Shown: piece after piece, positions 44,839-53,100 of the stretch
Numbering within the stretch: the first letter of the stretch is position 1
How the letters are laid out: every line of letters starts with the position of its first letter
Assembly (NCBI RefSeq): GCF_035609205.1
Contig: NZ_CP141184.1
Span: 2,756,501-2,820,500 of the forward strand
DNA: 64,000 nt
Direction: 5' to 3'
Source of the DNA: Hymenobacter sp. GOD-10R
Lineage (GTDB): Bacteria > Bacteroidota > Bacteroidia > Cytophagales > Hymenobacteraceae
Translations under genes and position numbers: made by a program
Notes under the pieces: generated by a model
Told to the model about the DNA's origin: nothing
Seen by the model: only the letters and a program-made list of their open reading frames with translations
Database searches by the model: none

Positions 44839-45765
44839 CTATGGACGAAGAACGATTTTGCCACGGGTGTGTCGCTGCTCAAGCGCGCGAAAGGCATCCC
44901 GAACCTGGTCTAGTGGGTAGGTAGCGGCAATGGGGATTTCTAGCTCCCCGGCCGCAATGAGCTGTACCAATTCCGCCATCACACTGGCCCTGGCGGCATG
45001 AAGGTTACCGTGAGCCTTAACGGGGAAAGCCGTAAGGGCGGCGAGGTCAATCGTCGTGTTCACCCGCGCTGGCTGCACACCTAGGTCATGTATCGCCAGC
45101 TGTACGTACCCAGTGCCGAAGAAATCGAGAAAGGCGTCAATACGCCCGCCAGGCGCCGCGGCTTTCAGCCGGTCAGCGAGGGTTGGCCCGTAATTGACTG
45201 GAATGGCCCCGTGGCCGGTTAGCCAGTCATTACCCGACGGTCCCGCAATGCCGAGAACAGTGGCGCCGGCCCGTTTTGCCAGCTGCACCGCAATGGTGCC
45301 GACCCCACCCGTCGCAGCGGAGATGGCGACCACATCCCTCGGTGCGAGCCCCACGGCCCGAACAGCGGCGTAGGCCGTGGCGCCGGCGGTAAACAGCGCG
45401 CCTGCCACATCCCAGGAAACAGTTGACGGCTTAGCGGTTAGATTGTCGGCTGGCGCGATGGCGAACTCCGCCTGACTCGCCCGGGCATTAAGTGCGCAGA
45501 AGCCCAGTACCTCGTCGCCAACCTGGAAGGACTCGACGCCCGCGCCCACTTCGGTTACTACGCCTGCCAAGTCGACCCCTTGCCCTGAGGGCAGCTTGCC
45601 GGGCATGCCCCCTCGGCGAACGACCGTTTCCCCCGGGTTAATACCGGCCGCCTTAACTTGGAGGAGGACTTCCCCGGCTTTGGGGGAAGGGCGGGGCACC
45701 GAACGCACTTGCAGCACATCGACGTCGCCGTAGTCATCAAACTGAACGGCCTTTATAGTAGGCAT
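44839..45765 (-). CDS. NADP-dependent quinone oxidoreductase (MDR family)
   Basis: A 308-residue medium-chain dehydrogenase/reductase. The N-terminal GroES-like domain has AGINPGETVVRRGGMPG and GVDLAGVVTEVGAGVESFQVGDEVLGF; the Rossmann part has ISAATGGVGTIAVQLAKRAG. The structural and catalytic Cys/His zinc ligands of alcohol dehydrogenases are absent, so it is a zinc-free quinone-oxidoreductase type. It should reduce quinones or enones with NADPH. It follows the aldo/keto reductase gene by 45 bases on the same strand and precedes the TetR gene. Confidence 0.9.
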   Translation of the reverse strand: MPTIKAVQFDDYGDVDVLQVRSVPRPSPKAGEVLLQVKAAGINPGETVVRRGGMPGKLPSGQGVDLAGVVTEVGAGVESFQVGDEVLGFCALNARASQAEFAIAPADNLTAKPSTVSWDVAGALFTAGATAYAAVRAVGLAPRDVVAISAATGGVGTIAVQLAKRAGATVLGIAGPSGNDWLTGHGAIPVNYGPTLADRLKAAAPGGRIDAFLDFFGTGYVQLAIHDLGVQPARVNTTIDLAALTAFPVKAHGNLHAARASVMAELVQLIAAGELEIPIAATYPLDQVRDAFRALEQRHTRGKIVLRP

Positions 45766-45810
45766 AGTATCTCCTGATGTTTTAAGTAAAACGATGGGTC
45801 GCAGTTGGGT

Positions 45811-46806
45811 TTAATTTGGAACGAGATGCTTGAATTGCGGCGGTTGACGGTCGCCTATAATCGCGCCGTCCGCAAACGTCTCTTCCAGTAGTCCTAGGTC
45901 TTCTTTACTTAGGCGCAGTTCCAGCGCCGCAAGGTTCTCGGGCAGCCGCGAGGGTCGACTCATACCGACGAGGGGCACGATATCCTCTCCACGCATGAGC
46001 ACCCACGCGATGGCAAGCTGAGCGGGGGTGCAGTTCCGCGCAGCAGCTAGCTCCTTGAGCACCGACACGCGCTTCAGGTTGTGTACCAGATTAGCGCCTT
46101 GAAAGCGGGGAAATAGCTTTGCGCGCCGGTCATCGGGCGGCAGCGGCGCTGTCATGTCTCCCAGCAAGAGGCCTTGCGCCGCCACTCCATAGCCAACAAT
46201 GCCAACCCCCAGCTCGCGGGCGGTCGGCAAGATGTCGCGCTCTATCATTCGCGTCGCCAGCGAATACTCTATTTCCAGTGCCGTGACTGGGTGTGTGGCA
46301 TGCGCCCGCCGCAGCTGCTCGGCATTAGCTTCAGACAAACCTAGGAAGCGAACTTTGCCTTCCTGAATAAGGTCAGCGATAGCGCCGACCGTGTCTTCAA
46401 TCGGGACATCAGGTGCGATGCGTGCCGGCTGGTAGATGTCGATTACCTCAACGCCCAACCGCTGTAACGAGTAAGCCGCGAAGTTTTTGATGGAGGCAGG
46501 GCGGCTATCGAAACCTAGAAATGCGCCGCTTGGCGACTTCTGCGCGCCAAATTTGACGCTGATAATGGCCTGGTCGCGCCGGCCCTTGAGGGCACGACCA
46601 ACGAGCATTTCATTGTGTCCCATCCCATAAAAGTCGCCGGTATTAAGCAAGTTAATGCCGACATCAAGCGCTGCCTGTATGGTGGCGATGCCGTCCTGGT
46701 CACGGTCTGGTCCCAGGTGGGGCCCTACCGCGCCTGACATCTGCATGCAACCCAACCCGATAGCCGAAACGAGTGGCCCATTTATTCCGAGTCTGTGCCT
46801 TTTCAT
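45811..46806 (-). CDS. aldo/keto reductase with altered catalytic residues
   Basis: A 331-residue member of the aldo/keto reductase fold. The usual DTAxxYG block reads LLNTGDFYG, so the catalytic Asp is Asn; Tyr is kept, and Lys is kept in SVKFGAQ. The usual His segment reads IYQPARIAPD, so His is Pro, which is normal for this subgroup as I recall it. Cofactor-binding sequences (SRPSRLPENLAAL) are intact. Activity may be changed or reduced. It is first in a three-gene unit with the MDR reductase and TetR. Confidence 0.85.
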   Translation of the reverse strand: MKRHRLGINGPLVSAIGLGCMQMSGAVGPHLGPDRDQDGIATIQAALDVGINLLNTGDFYGMGHNEMLVGRALKGRRDQAIISVKFGAQKSPSGAFLGFDSRPASIKNFAAYSLQRLGVEVIDIYQPARIAPDVPIEDTVGAIADLIQEGKVRFLGLSEANAEQLRRAHATHPVTALEIEYSLATRMIERDILPTARELGVGIVGYGVAAQGLLLGDMTAPLPPDDRRAKLFPRFQGANLVHNLKRVSVLKELAAARNCTPAQLAIAWVLMRGEDIVPLVGMSRPSRLPENLAALELRLSKEDLGLLEETFADGAIIGDRQPPQFKHLVPN

Positions 46807-46883
46807 AGAGCTTTTATTAGAAAACTAAATTCAGATAATGACCTGCTTAGCAAGTAGAGTTTATCTGATTAAGGAATGACTGG

Positions 46884-47039
46884 TTACTTGATAATACTGC
46901 GGTTGAAGTACTGGTAGAAAGCGCCCTTAGATAAGCTGTCCGCCTCTACCAGTCCACTCATTATTACCTCTTTACAGCTATTCGGGAAGAACAGCCTGAG
47001 GACCATTTTTAAAATGCATGCGCGAGCATCCTGTACAAT
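46884..47039 (-). pseudogene. remnant of a second TetR gene (HTH only)
   Basis: The frame reads VQDARACILKMVLRLFFPNS, then MSGLVEADSLSKGAFYQYF, which matches the first 50 residues of the intact TetR at 44096-44695; the DNA is also alignable, and the similarity extends about 25 bases upstream over the operator region. The frame stops right after the HTH (TAA at 46884), so only a DNA-binding fragment, without ligand domain and without an ATG, remains. Confidence 0.8.
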
Positions 47040-47196
47040 ACCGACCGTTTGGTATGTCAAAGATAATTAAGAACTAGGTAGTAATTCAATACGCCCAGAG
47101 ATTATTTAGCAAGCCACTGCTTAACCCAAGACCCACTATTATTGGCAAATTAGAAATAACAGGAGGCGGGAGACCGTATTTGCCTTGTATAAGCAG

Positions 47197-47645
47197 GTGC
47201 GCTACTTAAGGGAATATCATCAATCAATCCGCCGTCTACCAGAAGCTCCGTGCCGGTGACAAAGCTGGCCTCCTCTGGATCTTGGTACGCCGCTCGGTAG
47301 TGCTTGACCTAGCCGCTGTCGGCCTTGGTGTTGTACTTGCGGAAGGGCAGCGGCTTGTCGGCTGGAGAGCGATAATCGTCTGCGGCTACGTGGTATGTGA
47401 AACCGGTGGCTGGTGGTTTGTATGAACCAAAAACGGGAATCCAGGAGGTAAGGACCTAGTGTTCTAATAACGCATAGTTGAAGCCATCCGAGTAGCCCGT
47501 GTCGGTCACCAGATCGCGCAGTTGCAGCTAATTTGCCTGCATGCGTTGCTGTAGATATTCTACTAGACTGGGAGGCTGTCCCGCAAGTTGGTCAAGTCCG
47601 CTTGTATAGAGGCAATCTTGGAAAGGAGACAAAGTTGGTTCATAC
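47197..47645 (-). pseudogene. IS1182-type transposase remnant joined to an SDR 3' end
   Basis: Broken IS1182 transposase pieces: ASIQADLTNLRDS, then EYLQQRMQAN and LRDLVTDTGYSDGFNYALLE, SWIPVFGSYKPPATGF, and KYNTKADSG with stop codons in between, ending VKHYRAAYQD. Without a frame change the sequence then runs into PEEASFVTGTELLVDGGLID, which is the C-terminus of a short-chain dehydrogenase. The junction is near 47278. Both halves are dead. Confidence 0.75.
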
Positions 47646-47786
47646 AACCACACGACTAAGCAAAAGGTCGGGTACTGCTCCTACAACTGTGTGTGCCCAC
47701 AGAAATAGGTCCGCAACGGAGCTGTATCCGGCGCTGCCAAGCCGCTCGTGAGGGCAAGGATTGTATGCTGATGGTGTGCTGTAGAG

Positions 47787-48383
47787 CTACTCTAGAATCT
47801 GATAGCCAATGGGCTTGAAGGCATAGTTGTTGGACATCTCCGCCGAGCACGCCGTCATGCCGATCAGCAAGTCCGTTTTCGCTTCCAGTATTACGTAGTC
47901 GCCTGCTTTACTTTTTGGGGGCAGCACGGCTACTTTCCCGGTTTCCCCATCCACGGTCACGTGCATGAAGATATTGAAGCAGATCGGGATAGCATCGGGG
48001 CTGATACCGTATTCATGCAGAGCCTCGCATAGATTCCCGAAGCACCCCCGGTGCGGATGGGTATGGCCATAGATGATCCGGAACGTATCGGCACTGCAGG
48101 GCGTGAGCAGAAAATCGTGCCGGCCAACGGTGTCTTCCACCAGTTCAAACAGAATATTGCTGCGGTTGGAATAGAAGGGGTGCCCTTTGGTCAAGAAGAT
48201 CGTCTCGGCGTAGTCAATAGTTCGTCCTGAGGAAAGGTACTCCGCTTTGTCAGCCAGATTGTAGCAGACAAAATCGGAGACCTGCTCGCCCTCGACGTCC
48301 ACTACTTTTAGTTTTTGACCTTTGCGTAATACAAAGGCGGTGCCGCTACGCGGCGGAATGATGGTTAATTGCTCCATGTTCAC
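47787..48383 (-). CDS. DUF1989 (urea carboxylase-associated) protein
   Basis: A 198-residue protein of the DUF1989/urea-carboxylase-associated family: PPRSGTAFVLRKGQKLKVVD, GEQVSDFVCYN, and HPHRGCFGNLCEALHEYGI are hallmark blocks. Family members include CgdA and CgdB, the subunits of carboxyguanidine deiminase in guanidine breakdown. Here only one such gene is present and no carboxylase is nearby. Its 5' end overlaps the 3' end of the YqcI/YcgG gene by 38 bases, so the two are one translational unit. A Met at residue 3 is an alternative start. Its reaction in this context is unknown. Confidence 0.85.
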   Translation of the reverse strand: MNMEQLTIIPPRSGTAFVLRKGQKLKVVDVEGEQVSDFVCYNLADKAEYLSSGRTIDYAETIFLTKGHPFYSNRSNILFELVEDTVGRHDFLLTPCSADTFRIIYGHTHPHRGCFGNLCEALHEYGISPDAIPICFNIFMHVTVDGETGKVAVLPPKSKAGDYVILEAKTDLLIGMTACSAEMSNNYAFKPIGYQILE

Positions 48384-49038
48384 TTAAAAAAGGACATTTC
48401 CAGGATTCGTCGTAGGCCTTGCCACTATACTGGTACGCTTCCGATGCGTTGCCGTAATCCTGTAACATTGGGTTGATGGAACCCGAATACGCCACGTCGC
48501 GGGTCCGAATCGTGTTACGGATATTATCGTAGCGACCGTTGGTGCGGATCTGTTCGAACTGGGCGTGAGGATTGAACACCAAGGTAGGGTAGGTAAACTG
48601 CCGAGCTAGTCGCGAACTACCAGGATGAAGGCCAATAACGAAAAAAGCTTCCTCTTTCAGACTAAAGCTGAAGTCGGGTGAGGCGGGGTCCGCAACTACC
48701 CGCTGGTCGTAGCCATAGCGCTGGGCATCTAAGTTGGAAAGCGCTTGCATACGCTGCCAGAAGAACTCTTCGAAAAGGGCCTCGTTGGGAGCCTCCGGGC
48801 CTTTAAAGATAATAGCCGCGCTATGATACAGCTTATCAGACTGCCGGTAGGAGTCTACAAAGCCATAGAGAAAGTCTAAAATGGCCGCATCATCCTTGGG
48901 GCAGGCGAGGTGATCTACAACCAGGCAGTGTAGCTGCTGAAAGGTGAGAGCGGTTTTGGCCGCAACACAGGGAAACTCCTTCTTATTTATAAAAGAAAGA
49001 TACTCCTCAGTATATATATTGTTTTGAATGTCAGGCAT
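48346..49038 (-). CDS. YqcI/YcgG family heme-dependent N-hydroxylase (GntA/DcsA-like)
   Basis: About 230 residues from the ATG at 49038 (MPDIQNNIYTEEYLSFINKK); the frame is open to 49092 with a less likely hydrophobic leader. Family blocks include FPCVAAKTAL near the start, FEEFFWQRMQALSNLDAQRY, FVIGLHPGSSRLARQF, TLVFNPHAQFEQIR and the terminal WKCPFLS. Known members are GntA (guanitoxin pathway) and DcsA (arginine N-hydroxylation for D-cycloserine), which hydroxylate guanidino nitrogens using heme. The gene is coupled by overlap to the DUF1989 gene. No larger biosynthetic cluster is visible, so the pair may act alone. Confidence 0.85.
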   Translation of the reverse strand: MPDIQNNIYTEEYLSFINKKEFPCVAAKTALTFQQLHCLVVDHLACPKDDAAILDFLYGFVDSYRQSDKLYHSAAIIFKGPEAPNEALFEEFFWQRMQALSNLDAQRYGYDQRVVADPASPDFSFSLKEEAFFVIGLHPGSSRLARQFTYPTLVFNPHAQFEQIRTNGRYDNIRNTIRTRDVAYSGSINPMLQDYGNASEAYQYSGKAYDESWKCPFLSEHGAINHHSAA

Positions 49039-50114
49039 GTGGGAATTATAGCGAGAACGGAGAGCCAGGAATAAGTAAATTATCTTGTTCAAGGAATACG
49101 CAAGAATTCGCTGATGTGTTGACGCGGTTGATTTGGCTCGTGTGGCGCTTTAGCGTGGAGCTTGTAGCTCAACGTGAGTCGGCAGCGAGTGGAAGCACTT
49201 ACGCGTAAGTGCTTAGCTGAACAACATTTACTCGTCTGTTGCATAGAACGAGCCGCACTCAGTTGTTAGGGCAGCACTGTTCAGCTAGTATTAATTTTCA
49301 AGCAGCATTTGCACAAAATCATGCACACTAAAATGTATCCCAACAGCTCTTTGATGAGAGAAGGGGAAGAATGCATTCATGACAGAAGCTGAGGCTGTTA
49401 TTCGGGCTGCATCCAGGCAGTAGCGTATGGAGTAGCCGATTAACACTTCGCCATATAGGTCAGGAACCCCTGTGTTCTGCTAGCAACATCTCTCTCTAGA
49501 GTTAGCCGCTATCTGAAGTGATCTAGCTAAGCCGGACAGAGTTGAGATGTCGTTTGAAGGTAGGTCTCGAAGTGGTTAGGGTAAGATAACTGCGCGAGGG
49601 ATGCCGCCGTTCGGCGTTGTACTAGGCAATGTAGTAGCTGAGTGCTACGTGTGCTCCGATCAAGCTGGCCCAACTCCCATTATTGAGTAGTACGGCAAGG
49701 CGCCTAAGGGAAGAAGTATATATTAACTTATCAAGAATAAATAGACTTATGCAGAAACAAAAGTACATTGGCCCCGTCCTATTCTGCTGACTATCTGTAT
49801 TAACTATGCTTCCTTGTGCCTGAATGATGACGTCTACTACTTGCTTTCTTGAATTCCCTCTCTTTGAACGCTGGGTTTCACCTATCCTTCGTAGTACTGC
49901 CTCTCGGTATCGCTTGCCAAGAAGGTAAGTAGTCCTTTCACTTCCCTTACCAGCGGGAGGATGCGTTATTGACCCCGATACCTATCACTACACAATAAGC
50001 CTCCCTGATTGCGCGCCTACGCCGAGCGAAGCTAGGCTCCACTGTGCTTACTTAACCCAGGTAATGTACTGCAGCCAACAAGTGGTGCGGCAGTTTGACA
50101 TTCTGTTTTCTTCT
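49039..50114. other. gene-free stretch with transposase debris
   Basis: About 1.08 kb without an intact gene. One IS3-type fragment (49508-49668) is the only recognisable part. The last 100 bases should hold the promoter of the large surface protein gene. I see no strong hairpin or RNA in the rest. Confidence 0.5.
49508..49668 (-). pseudogene. IS3-family transposase C-terminal fragment
   Basis: In two frames: AHVALSYYIA, a stop, YNAERRHPSRSYL and then, shifted, PNHFETYLQTTSQLCPA with a stop. This is the tail of IS3 OrfB (the YYN-x-x-RRH block and the following segment). A frameshift and a stop make it inactive. Confidence 0.6.
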
Positions 50115-53100
50115 ATGCAAATGATTACTCTAGCTCGTGCTAGCTTAGTGCTAGCGAAAACGAACGCAACGATTGGTTGCAGATTGGCAGTCATCGGCGT
50201 TTTACTAGCCTATGCACCGGCTGTTGCCCAAACGCCCACCCCGACGCCGAGTAGTGGCTTCTTCAGTGGCGGCGGAGAAGTGAGCACTGGCAGATCGTCG
50301 CAGAGTATTGCCTTAGGCGATGTCGACAAGGATGGCGACCTAGACCTAGCTACTGCCGACTACGGCGGCAATACGGTGAGCATTCGGCTTAATGCGGGTG
50401 GTGGCAACTTCTTGGCGGGGCCTACGCTAAGCGGCGCAGATATGCCAACGGGCATTATCTTAGCCGACTTAGATGGCGACGGGGATCTTGATTTTGCGAC
50501 GTCGAATAATACGCCGGTCGGGATAACAGTGGGACTAAACCAAGGGAACACCACCTTCACGACGCGCGTCAACCCGGTGAACAACGCACATACCTACAGT
50601 ATTGCGGCGGGCGACCTAGATAAAGACGGCGACATCGATTTGGTGGTAGGCGGCGTCGAGAGTTTAACGGCGTACGTACTACGCAACAACGGACAGGGCA
50701 GCTTCACGAGAAGCGCGACCGTTGCGCTAAATACGCCTAGCTCCAACGGGAACGAAGTAGTAAGCCTAGGGGATGTTGACGGCGACGGCGACCTGGATCT
50801 TTTAGCCGTTAGCAGCGGCTCTACGGTAAGCATCAGCTTCAACATCGGGGCAGGTACTTTTGTCACAAGCGCGCAAGGCGTTCCGCTGACCGGTAGTCTT
50901 AGCAGTGTGACGCTCGGTGACGTAGATGGGGATGGTGACCAGGATTTGCTGGCGGCTAATGGCAACTCCACCAGCGGCAACTTGGTCAGTGTGCGGCTCA
51001 ACAATGGCGCGGGTCGCTTCAGTGATGGACAGGATGTGGTAGTAGGCAGTATGCCGACGCGAGTAGCAGTAGGCGACGTAGACGGCGATGGCGACCTTGA
51101 CTTTGTGTCGGCGAACAGCAGCAGCAATACAGCCACCGTGTGCCTGAACAATGGCAGTGGCGGCTTTTTCTATGCCAATAAACAGCAAGTAAGCGTTGGC
51201 AGCGTACCGTTGGACGTAGCCCTCGGTGACCTAGATGGCGACGGCGACCTAGATTTGGCAACAGCCAACGATGGCACTGCGAGCGTGCGCCTGAACCAGA
51301 ACCAAGCCCTACCTAGACCCACCATCACGAGCCTATCGGCCACGACCAGTGCCGTGGGCAGCAGCCTGACTATCACTGGCATTGACTTCCTCAATGTTAA
51401 AGAGGTTTCCTTCAACGGGGTGGTCGTGCCTGCTGCCGAGCTAGTGCCTAATTCCTTGACGCAACTAACGGTAGCAGTACCTGTGGGTGCTACTACGGGG
51501 GCGGTTGTAGTAACGACCGCTGCTGGGGCGAGCAATGGAGTGCTCCTGACCATTAGCCCCTCTACGCAAGTGACGGCCGTGCTACCCACCCGCAATGCCC
51601 CGGCCGCCGTGCGCAACACGCCCGTGGCCATCACGTTTGATCAGCCCCTAAGTACGGCCGGCACGACCCTAGGCTCGTTGAAGGTGTTTAGCGAGCAAGA
51701 GGGAAAGAAAGCCGGCAACACAACCGTCAACGGCAACACGTTAACTTTCACACCTGCTACACCCTTTCAGCCGGGTATATTGGTTCAGGCCACCGTTAGT
51801 AACAGTGCACAGAGCACAACGGGCAGTGTGGTTCGCCCTCATGTCTTTCAGTTTACGACAGCCACTAGCCCCGCCTCCGGGGTGTTTGGCGGGGGCACAG
51901 ACGTGAGCGTTACAGGTTCCGTTCAAGATATCTTGGCGGGGGATGTGGATGGCGATGGCGACATCGATATGGTTGCGGCCAATAATACGACTCCGGCCAC
52001 CATGAGCGTGCGCCTCAACAACGGAACCGGTGGCTTTACGGCGGGGCAGGAGGTAAGTGTAGCATCTGCTTATAGAGGAACACTTGGCGACGTGGATGGC
52101 GACGGCGACCTAGATCTGCTCAGCGGAAGTATTCGGGGCACGGTGAGCGTGCGCCTCAACAATGGCAATGGCACCTTCAGCAACACAGGCCAGGCGGTTG
52201 CCATCAATGGTTATGGCTCCATTGTCGCGCTCGGCGACGTAGACGCAGATGGTGACCTAGACCTCCTAAGTGATGACGGGGTGCACTTCAACGATGGGAC
52301 CGGCACGTTTAGTGGCCTAAGTAACAGCACCGGGAACCTCGGAGATGTCACGCTCGGTGACGTGGATAATGATGGTGACTTAGATATCGTTAGCACCAAA
52401 GGCGCCCAGGTTAGCACGGTGACCGTGCAGCTAAATAATGGCGTCGGTGGCTTTACGACAAGCCAAGTACTCGACCCCGGAATGAGTGGTGCCTTTCAGT
52501 CTGTTTTGGGCGACGTAGATAAAGATGGCGACCTGGATATAATAACCGCCGCTAGCTACAGCAATACGTTGAAATTGCGCCTCAACAATGGAAACGGCAC
52601 GTTTGGCAATAGTCAGGAAGTGGCCGTGGGTAATAACCCAGTAGAGATAAAGCTCAGCGACCTAGACGGTGACGGCGACCTAGACCTGCTGGTGGCGAAT
52701 AGCAACCGCGCGGTGAGCGTGCGTATAAATAATGGCGCTGGTGGCTTCAGCACCGGCCAGGACGTGTCCTTTACGGCGCCCTTATCGAGCCTAGCTGTTG
52801 GGGATGTGAACGGCGACGGTGCCCCCGATTTGCTCGCGGGTAATACTACTGCTTTTCTACAAGCCGGCAGGGTCAGTGTTCGACTAAATCAACCTACGAC
52901 ACTGCCGCTCACCGTGACCGCACTAACTCCCGTGCGCAACGGCGTCGCCGTGCCGCTCACCGGCCCCCTCAGCCTGAGCTTCAGCCAGTTGCTCAGCAAC
53001 AGTGCTTCCACTCAAAACGCGCTGAAGGTATTCAGTGCCCAACGAGGAGGGAAGAAAGCTAGCACCGCCACGGTAACTGGTAATACGCTCAGCATAACTC

